64,000 nt of DNA from an uncultured Roseobacter sp. (GCF_947496515.1 NZ_CANMDB010000012.1:29934-93933); one strand, 5' to 3'. Counted from the stretch's first letter, positions 8,039-18,961 are shown. The notes: generated by a model not told the origin, from the sequence alone. Numbers and translations are program-made.

Positions 8039-10717
8039 TCATTCAAGCTTAAGGCCATAGCCTTGGACACTCACGCTCTTATTCATTGGGTCAAATATGT
8101 ACATGGGAAGCCTGATTTTCTGCCCATTGCTGCCAACAAATTCAATTAAATGGAAAATCCGTGTTTCCGACTCATTTGGCTCCAAAACAATGCAGCCCGG
8201 TTCTTGGTCCGAAACACATACGGAGCTTGGCAATTTTCCGAGGTTGAAGCTAGGATTTACGCTTGCTAGATCATTATCCAAAAGTTTCCTTGCGGATGCC
8301 AGGTTCCCTTTCAAGCGATCCTTATTCCGCGTCACTGGCATCAAAAAATCTAATAATACCGCGCGAACCGCTACAGCAGATGCCGCTGTCATTGCACTAG
8401 TTCGGGCGTCGAGTGCCATCTTCAAGTTAAGGGCCCGGTCGACCTCAGTGATTCTTGAGACAGCGACTCTATTTTTCTTTATTTCATATTGGGCAGTTAG
8501 GTAGTGAAGCCGAAGTTGAAAGTTAGCGATTTCGCTCCGAAGCATCCTGATTTTCTCAATTAGATTAGGATTTTGTAAATTGGCTGCAGAGTCGGCTTCC
8601 AAAGTGTTGAAGCTATCCTGAAGATTGAGAGTACTCTGCCCGAGTGCACCGGCAGACGCTAAATTTAATCCGCCCGAACCGTACAACGACGTAATCGATC
8701 CGATAAGGCTTGCCGCATTTTCTATTACCTTTCCGGCGTTCTTTATCCAATTTTCAGTCGACGCTAATTCATTGTTTTGTTCTATCTGTGAGTAGATTTC
8801 TGCAATTAGGTCTTCTAATTTTTTCGTATCTAAAAGAATTTTGGCTTCCGAAATATCAAAATTCTCCCGCTCGATCTCCTGCTGTATGCCGGTTGCTACA
8901 TCCTTGATGTTCTTCAATTCAACCAGGTTTCCAATACTTAACTCTTGTATTCTATCTAATCTATTTATGATATCCCAATCTGACCTCATATCCCGCAAGG
9001 CTCCTCCGACATTGTAGAAGTAATTGCGAAGCAATAGGGCATTTATTCCACCAGGTCGTCCCAACCCGTCAGTGAGTGAAGTTCCTGGAGGTAGCTGATG
9101 CGGTTCTAACATCTTCAATGAAGCTTGCAGATTGGGACTGCTCGCACGATCATGTGCAGATTGGATATCAAGGTCATCAAGGTAGTAAGGAAGCGCAACT
9201 TCTCCCCCAACAGGTTCACCGGAGACAAGAGCTCCTTCGATTGCATCTAGAATTCCGAGCTCAGCCTGTCGAACGAAGTCGAGAAGCGTTGAGGCAACAG
9301 CATCCTGAAAAAGCAGATAGCCGGGGTCCGAGCGCAGCTCAGGATGTCTTAGAAAGAAATCATAGTCTAACAGTCGTTTATTGTCCAAATTGATGACTTT
9401 AAGAAGGAAATCAAAAAACTCGGATGTTCCAAAAGATTTGAGTTCCACTGGGTGCTCAAACATTGTTGCCGTCTCAGTCTTATTGCCCAACAGAGTTCTC
9501 ACTTCTTTGAGCGACTTATCCGCTAAGGGCGGGAAAAAGTCACAAATAGATCCGGTCGCTTTGTTTGGAATATTGTTGGGAGCATATCCAGCGGGTCGGG
9601 GTGTTCGAAACACTTGGTGTGAAAAAGCTGTTCCCGTCCAAATAGTCTTGAACGCTGGCAGCCCTTGTTGAGCCGAATAGTAGAGCTGATCAGGTACAAA
9701 TTTATTGGCTGGCGCGAACCCATCTGCCTTCGTAAACACGCGAATCTCGCCTGGACTGCCTCCCAGGCTTCCTGATCCGGGAAAACCCGTACTTTCCCAG
9801 TGACGTTTGTGAAGATAGCAACTTGCGCTAAACTTTGCACCTGTTGGAGGCCCTGGCATACAACGCGCGGACGCACCTGGTCCGCCCCTGCCTCCCGTGA
9901 GGCCGTTTGCATTAAGTAAATAGGGATATTGCGGTTCTGCAAGATGGGTGCGGCAACTTGTGTTTTCGTCGTATTCGAATCCGAGCGGCAGAGTTTCTCT
10001 TATTCCCGCGGCATAAACTGTAATGTTGCCAGAACTTAGTACTTGAGAAATAGGCAAGTTGTCCTGATTTAGTATTGGAGCATCTTTTCCATTAGTTGAT
10101 GGTATGTACTCTTTTGATAGGGAAAATGTTACATTCGATGGAACTTGACCATCAGGCATTCGAGGGACCAGGAGATTTAGGTTGTCCGACGACAAGATAG
10201 TGTTGTCGGGCCCGTGCGCGTAATATTGATGGAATGATTGGGCAAGCATCTCCTGGCCATAAGTTCCGCCGTCGCACATCACTGAATGCTTTGACAAACC
10301 GTGCTGATCGCGGGCACCTTGAATGTGTCCTCCGCCAGCTTGGAGAGCATCGAACTGTGCTATGTTAGTGTAAATCCTCGTGTCTATTGGGGACTCTAAG
10401 TGTAACTCCCCTGCAAAAATCAAGACGTCTCCACCGTTCGTGTATATTGGCTTGTCGACCTTGATTGTGTCGCCAAAGCAAACGAAATCTCTCTTTCTAA
10501 TGTGCGAGTATTGATAGTGCTTCGAAGAAATACGCGCATCAGTCGGCTTGCGATACAGGAAAGTGCACCCCCGAGGAGCATCAGAGGGTAAGTAGAACTC
10601 GGAAAACTTGTGTATTTCGCTATTTTTGTAGTCACACAGTGCATTTGCGGAAGAGTTGTAACCTATTATTCCGAGCGAGATAAGAATGGGAAGCGCTCGC
10701 CGTTTCGAACTTAACAT
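8039..10717 (-). CDS. Large secreted protein of unknown function, 892 aa
   Basis: A Sec-type signal peptide (LPILISLGIIGYNSSANA) precedes a Cys-containing mature start (LCDYKN). The first 350 residues include beta-rich segments and a Gly-rich stretch (LTGGRGGPGASA and GFPGSGSLGGSPGEIRVF). The second half is mostly helical with heptads (FDISEAKILLDTKKLEDLIAE, and EKIRMLRSEIANFQLR), suggesting a coiled-coil stalk. A beta-rich tail follows (ESETRIFHLIEFVGSNGQK). Base composition looks lower in G+C than the central cluster, suggesting transfer. I do not recognise the family; an extracellular structural or adhesive role is only a guess. Confidence 0.6.
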   Translation of the reverse strand: MLSSKRRALPILISLGIIGYNSSANALCDYKNSEIHKFSEFYLPSDAPRGCTFLYRKPTDARISSKHYQYSHIRKRDFVCFGDTIKVDKPIYTNGGDVLIFAGELHLESPIDTRIYTNIAQFDALQAGGGHIQGARDQHGLSKHSVMCDGGTYGQEMLAQSFHQYYAHGPDNTILSSDNLNLLVPRMPDGQVPSNVTFSLSKEYIPSTNGKDAPILNQDNLPISQVLSSGNITVYAAGIRETLPLGFEYDENTSCRTHLAEPQYPYLLNANGLTGGRGGPGASARCMPGPPTGAKFSASCYLHKRHWESTGFPGSGSLGGSPGEIRVFTKADGFAPANKFVPDQLYYSAQQGLPAFKTIWTGTAFSHQVFRTPRPAGYAPNNIPNKATGSICDFFPPLADKSLKEVRTLLGNKTETATMFEHPVELKSFGTSEFFDFLLKVINLDNKRLLDYDFFLRHPELRSDPGYLLFQDAVASTLLDFVRQAELGILDAIEGALVSGEPVGGEVALPYYLDDLDIQSAHDRASSPNLQASLKMLEPHQLPPGTSLTDGLGRPGGINALLLRNYFYNVGGALRDMRSDWDIINRLDRIQELSIGNLVELKNIKDVATGIQQEIERENFDISEAKILLDTKKLEDLIAEIYSQIEQNNELASTENWIKNAGKVIENAASLIGSITSLYGSGGLNLASAGALGQSTLNLQDSFNTLEADSAANLQNPNLIEKIRMLRSEIANFQLRLHYLTAQYEIKKNRVAVSRITEVDRALNLKMALDARTSAMTAASAVAVRAVLLDFLMPVTRNKDRLKGNLASARKLLDNDLASVNPSFNLGKLPSSVCVSDQEPGCIVLEPNESETRIFHLIEFVGSNGQKIRLPMYIFDPMNKSVSVQGYGLKLE

Positions 10718-11478
10718 CAGAATTTCACCCTTTGCCGTCGACGGATAGTTGGCCGGCAGGTGTTTAATATGATCTAATTCCCCACCCGCTTCTTACATAA
10801 ATGCCACGTGATCCGCGCCCAAGCAAGGCGGCATCCAAAACTACTTCGTATGCATTCTCATCATTGCTAAATTTCGTAACATTGAATAAACTATGCTCGG
10901 CGCGACCTCATGCTAGCGCAGCAACACTCACGCAGAAGGCTAACGAGGACCGGCCACCCTCAATAGCTTGGCACCTATGAGGTTGCCCGTGATCAGTCCC
11001 ACCTGAGTGGTCCTGTTTTATTATTAGTGCAAGATTGTCTGTGCATCTACATCGATGACGTCCCGGTCAATCAGAACCGGACATGCCTGGACAAGCAATA
11101 AAGGTTTGCAAAGTCCCGCGTCTCGGCGGTCAGATCAGGTTGCCGTGATAAAGCGAGTCCAGGTTGGGTCATCTTGACGCCGCTGAACGTCCTCTGTGGA
11201 TGTATATGGACCCCGCCTTATTGCAACGGTTTGTTTGGTCTGGTTCAGGATCACGGTTGCTGACGTATATCCGGCTTCTGTGAGCGGCCCAACATATTGT
11301 CACCGCGAGCCCCGATGGATTTCCGCTTGCTTCCCCCTCCTTGGCTCCAAGGCATCAGCGTAGCTGCGCCGATCCACAGACCAGGTTCAAGAAGCAACGG
11401 TTCGTGTCGTTGTCACCATCCCATGCCAAGTTGCTGCAATACTCCGGTATCCTTCAGTTTTTGTGTTACTGTATCACC
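10718..11478. other. Non-coding IS debris upstream of the 892-aa gene
   Basis: No credible gene is seen in these 760 bases. At about 10998-11040 the sequence (gagtggtcctgtttta, then attattagtgca) is a diverged match to the left end of the IS3 element at 3976, so it is an orphan IS3 end. The right part, 11300-11478, is the 3' flank of the IS1111-like transposase remnant and could contain its guide-RNA region. Confidence 0.4.
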
Positions 11479-12201
11479 TTAACCGGACAAGGCCGGTTGG
11501 TAATTGGTGCGACCGGACAGAACCGCCAAAACGATCCTGGCATTTTTATTGGCGAGCGCGACGGCCACTACATTGGGGTGTCGCCTATCGCGCATCCGTT
11601 CGATCCACAAGCTTCTCGCATCTGTTTTGCCAGCTGTTTTCCGAAGAACAGCACGAGCACCATGGATCAACAGGGTACGCAGGTATCGGTCTCCGCGTTT
11701 GCTGATCCCGAACAGGCGGGATCTACCACCACTGGAGCGCTGTTTGGGAACGAGCCCAAGCCAGGCCGCAAATTGCCGTCCGTTCTTGAAGCAGGTACGG
11801 TCACCGACCGCGGCTATAAGCGCCGTCGCCGTGATTGGCCCGATCCCTTCGATTTTGCCAATACGCTGGCACAACTCGTTGGACCGAAAAAGGTCTCGGA
11901 TACGCTTTGTGTAAGCTGCAATGCGCTGATCCAATTCATTGAGTTCTTCACGCACGTCGCGGACCAGTTCGACGAGCAGCGCGCCCAGCATGTGATCAAC
12001 GCCGTCGGTAATCTGCGACAATGCACGCCGGATCCTTGAGATGTCTCGGGCGACGACCAGGCCGTGCTCAGCCAACAGCCCCCGGATTTGCTTCACCAAC
12101 CTGGTCCGATCCGACACCAATCTTTGACGGATTCTATGAACGGCCTGGATCTCAAGCTGTTCCACAGACGGTGTTGTCACGTTAACTGCGCCGGGCCGCA
12201 C
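11479..12201 (-). pseudogene. IS110/IS1111-family transposase, C-terminal two thirds
   Basis: The 240-residue frame has LVSDRTRLVKQIRGLLAEHG, a central coiled segment, then IEGIGPITATALIAAVGD, FAAWLGLVPKQRSSGG and ISKRGDRYLRTLLIHGAR, the transposase-20 domain typical of the IS1111 branch. The N-terminal DEDD (RuvC-like) catalytic domain of about 100-120 residues is missing because an IS6-family element abuts at 12223. It is therefore inactive. Confidence 0.85.
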
Positions 12202-12222
12202 GAAGACGATATCGTTTGTCGT

Positions 12223-12885
12223 TCAGGCGATGCCCGCAGCCACTTTCCATGCGTCGAGAGCTTCCATGCGGTGATATCTGATCTGAAGTGCGCAACGGCG
12301 GCGGGCGGGAACGGAGCAGCGGTTTCGAACGGCTGAATGGCAAGACACATAGCGTTGCAAGCTTCCCGGAGATCGAAATCCCTGCATGCACCGCTCTCGC
12401 TTTCGGAACGGCAAGTGGCTGTTTTCTGCGCGGTTGTTCAGTCCTTTGTGTGACCGGTGTTTGAGGCTGGGCACCAGCTGGCGTTTCGCTGCACCGTACG
12501 ATCTCAGTTTGTCCGTCACGATCCGCCGGGGAAGTCCGTGGCGCTTGATCAGTGACTTCAAAAGCTGTTTCGCGGCACGTTTGTCACGCCTCGATTGCAG
12601 GATTTCATCCAGAACCATCCCATCCTGATCCACAGCCCGCCAGAGCCAGAACGCGCGACCAGAAATCTCTACCCGGACTTCCTCCAGATGCCAAATGTCG
12701 CTGGGTTTCGCCTGGCGGCGGCGCAGATTTCGGGCGATGTCGGGACCAAACTTCACCATCCAGCGTCTGACGGTCTCGTATGAGAAGTCGATCCCGCGCT
12801 CCAACAAAATTTCCTCGATCTCGCGCAGGCTCAGATTGAAACGGACGTAGAGCCAGACCGCGTGTGTCACTTGGCACTTAAACAT
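12223..12885 (-). CDS. IS6-family transposase, N-terminus altered
   Basis: The frame has 220 codons. The helix-turn-helix (LREIEEILLERGIDFSYETV) is followed by the DDE core: WHLEEVRVEISG and FWLWRAVDQDG, LPRRIVTDKLRSYGAA, and LNNRAENSHLPFRKRERCMQGF, with the expected acids (D, D, E) present. The first five residues (MFKCQ) are encoded by a repeat arm at 12864-12883 instead of the usual FP.-type IS6 start, so about ten N-terminal residues are missing or replaced. Whether the protein is active is uncertain. Confidence 0.75.
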   Translation of the reverse strand: MFKCQVTHAVWLYVRFNLSLREIEEILLERGIDFSYETVRRWMVKFGPDIARNLRRRQAKPSDIWHLEEVRVEISGRAFWLWRAVDQDGMVLDEILQSRRDKRAAKQLLKSLIKRHGLPRRIVTDKLRSYGAAKRQLVPSLKHRSHKGLNNRAENSHLPFRKRERCMQGFRSPGSLQRYVSCHSAVRNRCSVPARRRCALQIRYHRMEALDAWKVAAGIA

Positions 12886-13115
12886 AAGAATGCGGGAGTT
12901 TTGGCGCAGATTGGCAGTTAAAAGTGAGACTACTGTGATAACATATCATTTAAAATCAATAGTTTGAGTAGTATTAGGGAGAGTTGGCAATCTCAAATAA
13001 TGTGGCAAAATACAGGGTCAATTCTCAAATTAACTGCCCAGTCTCAAATTTAGTGTCGGCGTAAGCCAATGAAATAATTGAACGGACAGTCTCAGGTTTA
13101 AGTGCCAAGTGACAC
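12864..13115. repeat. 252-bp MITE-like element with 20-bp perfect inverted repeats
   Basis: gtgtcacttggcacttaaac at 12864-12883 is repeated as its exact reverse complement at 13096-13115. The non-coding interior carries several related words in both orientations: ggcagttaaaagtgagact, tctcaaattaactgccc, cagtctcaaatttagtgtc and cagtctcaggtttaagtg. TGT...ACA ends plus internal repeats are the pattern of transposase-binding sites in Tn7-like, Tn402/Tn552-like or IS21-like elements. The left arm forms the start of the IS6 transposase gene. No flanking target duplication was seen. Confidence 0.55.
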
Positions 13116-13369
13116 TTCAGGGAAGCGGCCATTCGCTGCAGGTGCAAAAAAGCGGGATCAAAATTGAAAGCGGACATTCTGGCCCCACTATTTTATATCC
13201 GAACCGCTTATCGATCAGGTCGATACCTCACAATCAAACACGCAAAATACCTTCGATACAGGATGAAAATGGCTCGTAACCAAGAGGTAATTGCGCATGC
13301 ACGTGTCGCATGAACTGAGATGACCTACTCTGCTGCACACCGGTCGGGACCCCTTGAAAGTCCATTGTT

Positions 13370-15358
13370 TCAGTCTGGCAAACCCAATGCTTTCTTGCGC
13401 TCGGTTGCCCACTTCATGATCGTCAGATCGAAGGTGAGCGCCATCAGGGACACACAGATGCCCAACACGAAATTCTTGCCCAGATCGGTGCCTGCGAGTG
13501 TGCGCTGCAACTCCTGACCCAAATCCTGCGTGCCGATGAAGGCGGCGATGATGACCATGAAGAAGGCGAACATGATGGCCTGGTTGAACCCGACCGCCAT
13601 CGTCGGCAACGCCAGCGGAAGCTGCACTTTCATCAGCTTTTGCATCCGGGTTGCTCCGGCCATGTCGGCGGCTTCGGTCATTTCAGGCGGCACCGTGCGC
13701 AACCCTTCGATTGTGTAGCGCGTCAGGGGCACCATCGCGAAAATCAGGATCGACATGACCACCGACGTCGCCGTGATGCCGAACAACATGATTGCGGGGA
13801 TTAGGTAAATGAAGCTGGGGAATGTCTGTGCCGTATCGCAGGCCAGCAAGACCCTTTGCGACCACTTTTCGGACCGTGCCGCCGTGATGCCGAGGGGCAC
13901 GCCGATCAACAAGGCCAGCGTCACTGCAGAGATCACCGAATAGAGCGTGATCACCGACCGGTCCCACCATCCCGACAGCGCCACGAGACCAAAGAAGATC
14001 GCAGCGTAGATCGCAGGGCGTCCGCCCCCCAGTGACAGCGCAAAGGCCACGACGAGCAAGATAAACGCGGGGGTCGGGATTGACAGCAGAAAGTCGCGGA
14101 AGGGGTTCAGGATCCACACATTCAGCACATAGCGGATGGCCTGCGTCGTGTTCTGCACCGGATCGAGGGCGAGAAATCCCTTGATCAGCGTGTCGATTTC
14201 CTTGCCTTGGCTGAAATTCTGCTTGCGCCCGATCTCGGCAAAAACCTGCACGAACTGTGCGGCAATACAGAAGAAGACAAAGACACCGATGCACATCAGT
14301 AGCACGATATGCTTGCGCCACCACGGCGTGCCGCGCTCGAAATGGACAGGTTGTCTGACAACCCACGCTTTCGACATCCGGTCGAGCGTCACGGCGAGCA
14401 ACACGATGGTGACGCCGATTTCGAAGGAGCGGCCCAGTTTGAAACTGCCCATCATCGCCAGCAGTTTCGCCCCGAGGCCGGGCATACCGATAAAGGCGGT
14501 CAGAACCACCATCGCCAGACACAGCATGATGACCTGGTTCACACCGACTAGGATCTCGGTTCGCGCCGACGGCAGATAGACATGGCGCAACAGCTGCCAT
14601 TTGGTGCAGCCGCTCATGTTGCCCGCTTCGACCACTTCGGACGGCACCTTTTGCAGGCCCAGTGTCGTCATCAGGATCATCGGCGGGATGGCATAGATGG
14701 TTGTTGCCACGGCCCCGGCAGTGGGGCCGACCTTGAAGAAGATGACGGCGGGTAGCAGGTAGGTGAAAAACGGCAGCGTCTGCAACACGGACAGGATCGG
14801 TTTGATGGCCCGGTTCACGGCCGCGTATTTCCACGCAAGGATGCCCAAGCCCAAGCCGATAAAGAATGCTAGCGGGGCGGCGACCATAAGCACGGACATA
14901 GTTTCCATGGCGATGGTCCACTGGCCAATCAGCGCCGTCCAGATGAACGTGCCCGCCCCCAACAGCGCCATACGCCAGCCGCCAAGGTGATACCCGACCA
15001 CCGCAGCAACCCCGGCAACGGCTGTCCACGGGATCGGGCCGATAAAGGGCCAGCGTCGTTTGCCGAACATCAGGTTGGCGGTGATATCAAGCAGCCATTC
15101 AAGCCCTTCAGTCAGGGTGCGCGTCAGCGTCAACAACCCCAGATCGTCCTTCACGAAGTTAAAGAACACATCCAGCCATGCCGCGAAGGGCGGAATCATG
15201 GCCTCGGGGATGCGGTGAAGGCTGTCGGGCAACAGCCCACCATAGCGCAACGTGGTCAGCACCACCGCAACGAGCAAAAGCACGGACGCCCATTTGCTAC
15301 GCGACCACTGCGCGGGGCTGGTTGTGTCAGCTTTGAGATCGCTGGTGATATCGGCCAT
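13370..15358 (-). CDS. tmoW: TmoW-like TMAO ABC transporter permease
   Basis: The 662-aa protein is a fusion of two binding-protein-dependent permease domains, each with the EAA-type loop: VVEAGNMSGCTKWQLLRHV in the first half and MTEAADMAGATRMQKLMKV in the second. About twelve or more membrane helices are visible. Tandem permeases of this size are typical of the proline/glycine-betaine importer class to which the roseobacter TMAO importer TmoXWV belongs. The start codon overlaps the stop of tmoV by one base (TAATG), showing translational coupling. TMAO as substrate is inferred from the neighbouring tmm, tdm, dmm and mgd genes; betaine or choline remain possible. Confidence 0.75.
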   Translation of the reverse strand: MADITSDLKADTTSPAQWSRSKWASVLLLVAVVLTTLRYGGLLPDSLHRIPEAMIPPFAAWLDVFFNFVKDDLGLLTLTRTLTEGLEWLLDITANLMFGKRRWPFIGPIPWTAVAGVAAVVGYHLGGWRMALLGAGTFIWTALIGQWTIAMETMSVLMVAAPLAFFIGLGLGILAWKYAAVNRAIKPILSVLQTLPFFTYLLPAVIFFKVGPTAGAVATTIYAIPPMILMTTLGLQKVPSEVVEAGNMSGCTKWQLLRHVYLPSARTEILVGVNQVIMLCLAMVVLTAFIGMPGLGAKLLAMMGSFKLGRSFEIGVTIVLLAVTLDRMSKAWVVRQPVHFERGTPWWRKHIVLLMCIGVFVFFCIAAQFVQVFAEIGRKQNFSQGKEIDTLIKGFLALDPVQNTTQAIRYVLNVWILNPFRDFLLSIPTPAFILLVVAFALSLGGGRPAIYAAIFFGLVALSGWWDRSVITLYSVISAVTLALLIGVPLGITAARSEKWSQRVLLACDTAQTFPSFIYLIPAIMLFGITATSVVMSILIFAMVPLTRYTIEGLRTVPPEMTEAADMAGATRMQKLMKVQLPLALPTMAVGFNQAIMFAFFMVIIAAFIGTQDLGQELQRTLAGTDLGKNFVLGICVSLMALTFDLTIMKWATERKKALGLPD

Positions 15359-16374
15359 TAGCTGGCCTCCAGCAGAATTTCCAGTGCGGCAGCACGGTCC
15401 ATGCCACCAATCACCTTGCTGCTTTGGGCAACGGGAATGACGGCGCGCGCGTCCTGTACCAGCAATCGGGCCAGGTCCTGCACAGAGGCCGACGCCTCGA
15501 CCGGTTCGCCTTCGCCCATGACCTGCCCTTGCGCGAGCACACCGGCACGCACGACGCGGGCCTTGTCAATTTCTTCGGTGAACTTGCGCACATATTCGGT
15601 GGCCGGGTTCAACACGATCTGGTCAGGCGTGTCGCATTGTTCGACCGCGCCGTCCTTCATGATGGCGATCCGGTCGGCAAGGCGCAGGGCCTCGTCAAAA
15701 TCGTGGGTGATGAAAACGATGGTTTTGCCAAGCATGCCCTGAAGGCGCAGGAACTCGTCCTGCATCTCGCGCCGGATCAGCGGGTCAAGCGCCGAAAACG
15801 GCTCGTCCAGAAACCAGATGTCAGGCTCGATGGCGAGGCTGCGGGCGATGCCGACGCGTTGCTGTTGCCCGCCGGACAACTCTCGGGGGAAGTACTCTTC
15901 GCGCCCTTCAAGCCCGACAAGTTTGACCACCTCAAGCGCGCGTTCGCGCCGAGCGTGTTTGTCCTGCCCCCGCATTTCCAGCGGGAAGGCGACGTTTTCC
16001 AGCACCGTGCGGTGGGGCAGCAGACCAAAGGACTGGAACACCATGCCCATCTTGTTGCGGCGCAGCTCGATCAGTTCTTTTTCGGACAAGGACATCAGGT
16101 CCTGCCCCTCGACCGTGATCGTCCCGCCGGTGATGTCATGCAACCGAGAGAAACAGCGCACCAGCGTCGACTTGCCGGAGCCGGACAGGCCCATGATCAC
16201 CAGCATCTCGCCGCGGGTCACATCAATGGACACATCCTTGACGCCCGCGATATAGCCGTCTGCTCGAATGTCATCAAAGCTGAGCCCGGCGGGCATCGAT
16301 CTGAGGTACTTCTTGGGATCAGCGCCAAAGATTTTCCACGCGTTCTTGCAGGAAATCACGGTCTCGGCTGTCAT
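15358..16374 (-). CDS. tmoV: TmoV-like TMAO ABC transporter ATPase
   Basis: From the ATG at 16374 (preceded by gaggagagag) the protein has 338 residues. Walker A is GLSGSGKST (about residues 62-70), the ABC signature is LSGGQQQR (about 166) and Walker B is WFLDEP (about 187). A C-terminal region with QDLARLLVQDARAVIPVAQ looks like a CBS-type regulatory domain, as in OpuAA/ProV. It sits between tmoX (about 100 bases upstream) and tmoW. It energises import of a quaternary or methylated amine, most likely TMAO here. Confidence 0.8.
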   Translation of the reverse strand: MTAETVISCKNAWKIFGADPKKYLRSMPAGLSFDDIRADGYIAGVKDVSIDVTRGEMLVIMGLSGSGKSTLVRCFSRLHDITGGTITVEGQDLMSLSEKELIELRRNKMGMVFQSFGLLPHRTVLENVAFPLEMRGQDKHARRERALEVVKLVGLEGREEYFPRELSGGQQQRVGIARSLAIEPDIWFLDEPFSALDPLIRREMQDEFLRLQGMLGKTIVFITHDFDEALRLADRIAIMKDGAVEQCDTPDQIVLNPATEYVRKFTEEIDKARVVRAGVLAQGQVMGEGEPVEASASVQDLARLLVQDARAVIPVAQSSKVIGGMDRAAALEILLEAS

Positions 16375-16472
16375 GGTATGCTCTCTCCTCACCGGTGCGG
16401 TCCCGGTGTTTAAAATGCCCGCCCGAAGTGTAACCCCGGACGGGCGAAAGTCTTAACAGATTTTGGGCGTCG

Positions 16473-17414
<942 letters not shown>

Positions 17415-17552
17415 TCATAGTCTCCCTAGTGGCGCGCGACTGTTTCGTCGCTTTTTGGATCACTGTTGGCCCCTGTTCTTGAACGGGATATCGAATCCCG
17501 GCCGGGTGCCTGTTTTTGGTGTCCCACACTCTTGCATCATTTTCCTATCAAG

Positions 17553-17567
17553 CAAGTTTTTTTCTTG
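17553..17567. promoter_or_regulatory. T-tract motif between tmoX and mgdA
   Basis: CAAGTTTTTTTCTTG lies near the middle of the 286-base divergent intergenic region, about 135 bases from each start codon. It is palindromic at its ends (CAAG/CTTG). Similar T7-T8 tracts occur upstream of dmmD, folD, amt/mgsA and tdm, so it may be a shared control element of the cluster. Confidence 0.4.
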
Positions 17568-17700
17568 TTGAGACGTGTTTGTGATCCACAGGGCGTGTCA
17601 AATTTCGACCATCATGTCCGATTTCAAAGCGGCAATGTCGGATATCAGTGGGATTCCAAACCAAAAATCCGCTTAAAATGGCACTCGGAGGTCCGATTTC

Positions 17701-18951
17701 ATGCGATATTCTGGTTTCAAAGTCATAAAAGAGGCGTTGACTGGCCACAAAGGCTGGAAACCGGCGTGGCGTGATCCCGACCCGCAGCCCCATTATGACA
17801 TCGTGATCATTGGCGGGGGCGGGCATGGCTTGGCCACCGCGCACTACCTTGCCTCGGTCTATGGCCAGCACAAGGTCGCGGTGATCGAAAAGGGATGGAT
17901 CGGTGGCGGCAATGTCGGGCGCAACACCACGATCATTCGCTCGAACTATCTGTTGGACGGAAATGAACCGTTTTACGAATTCTCCCTCAAACTGTGGGAG
18001 GGGCTCGAGCAGGACCTGAACTACAACGCCATGGTGTCTCAGCGCGGCATCATGAACCTGATCCATTCCGATGCGCAGCGCGATGCCTTCATCCGGCGTG
18101 GCAACGCCATGATCCTGAACGGCGCGGATGCCGAATATCTGGATCTTGCGCAGATCAAAAAAGAATACCCCTTCCTCAATTTCGACGACGCACGTTTTCC
18201 CATCAAGGGCGGGCTGGCGCAGCGGCGCGGCGGCACCGTGCGCCATGATGCAGTCGCTTGGGGCTATGCCCGTGCTGCCGACAGTCGCGGCGTCGACATC
18301 ATCCAGAATTGCCAGGTCACAGGCATTCGGATCGAGGACGGCAAGTGCCGTGGTGTCGAGACGTCGAAAGGGTTCATCGGGGCGGGCCGTGTGGGCTGCG
18401 CTGTCGCCGGCAACTCGAGCCGATTGATGGCTAAGGCCGGGATGCGCCTGCCCATTGAATCCCATGTTCTACAGGCCTTCGTCTCCGAAGGTCTTAAACC
18501 CGTGCTGCCGGGTGTCATCACCTTCGGTGCGGGCCATTTCTATGTCTCGCAATCCGACAAGGGCGGGTTGGTCTTTGGTGGTGATATCGACGGCTACAAC
18601 TCCTACGCCCAACGCGGCAACCTGCCAGTGGTCGAGGACGTCTGCGAGGGCGGCATGGCCATCATGCCGATGATCGGGCGCGCGCGCCTGCTGCGGATGT
18701 GGGGCGGGATCATGGACATGAGCATGGACGGCTCGCCCATCATCGACCGCACCCATATTGATGGGCTCTATTTCAACGGCGGCTGGTGCTATGGCGGGTT
18801 CAAGGCCACGCCTGCCTCGGGCTATGCGTTTGCGCATCTGCTGGCGCGTGATGAACCGCACGAGACCGCAACCGCCTACCGTTTTGATCGGTTCCGCACC
18901 GGACACATGATTGACGAAAAAGGGATGGGCAATCAGCCCAATCTGCACTGA
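17701..18951 (+). CDS. mgdA: N-methylglutamate dehydrogenase subunit MgdA (SoxB-like)
   Basis: This 416-aa FAD-dependent oxidoreductase has the dinucleotide motif GGGGHG at residues 38-43 within YDIVIIGGGGHGLATAHYLA and ends with the DAO-family tail (DGLYFNGGWCYGGFKATPASG). It is homologous to the beta subunit of heterotetrameric sarcosine oxidase. In methylamine users MgdABCD oxidises N-methylglutamate to glutamate, passing the methyl carbon to tetrahydrofolate. CGGAGG lies about ten bases before the ATG. It heads mgdABCD, divergent from tmoX. Sarcosine oxidase SoxB is the alternative; the tmm/gmaS context favours Mgd. Confidence 0.85.
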   Translation: MRYSGFKVIKEALTGHKGWKPAWRDPDPQPHYDIVIIGGGGHGLATAHYLASVYGQHKVAVIEKGWIGGGNVGRNTTIIRSNYLLDGNEPFYEFSLKLWEGLEQDLNYNAMVSQRGIMNLIHSDAQRDAFIRRGNAMILNGADAEYLDLAQIKKEYPFLNFDDARFPIKGGLAQRRGGTVRHDAVAWGYARAADSRGVDIIQNCQVTGIRIEDGKCRGVETSKGFIGAGRVGCAVAGNSSRLMAKAGMRLPIESHVLQAFVSEGLKPVLPGVITFGAGHFYVSQSDKGGLVFGGDIDGYNSYAQRGNLPVVEDVCEGGMAIMPMIGRARLLRMWGGIMDMSMDGSPIIDRTHIDGLYFNGGWCYGGFKATPASGYAFAHLLARDEPHETATAYRFDRFRTGHMIDEKGMGNQPNLH

Positions 18952-18961
18952 GGGGCCGCAC

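Noticed and set aside
12864..13115. CRISPR array because of the repeated short words
   Set aside because: The words are degenerate, in both orientations and unevenly spaced, with perfect terminal inverted repeats; this is a transposon-end pattern.
13683..15029. A 448-codon minus-strand frame inside tmoW
   Set aside because: It is an out-of-frame shadow of the tandem permease, rich in Arg/Pro/Cys with no domain.
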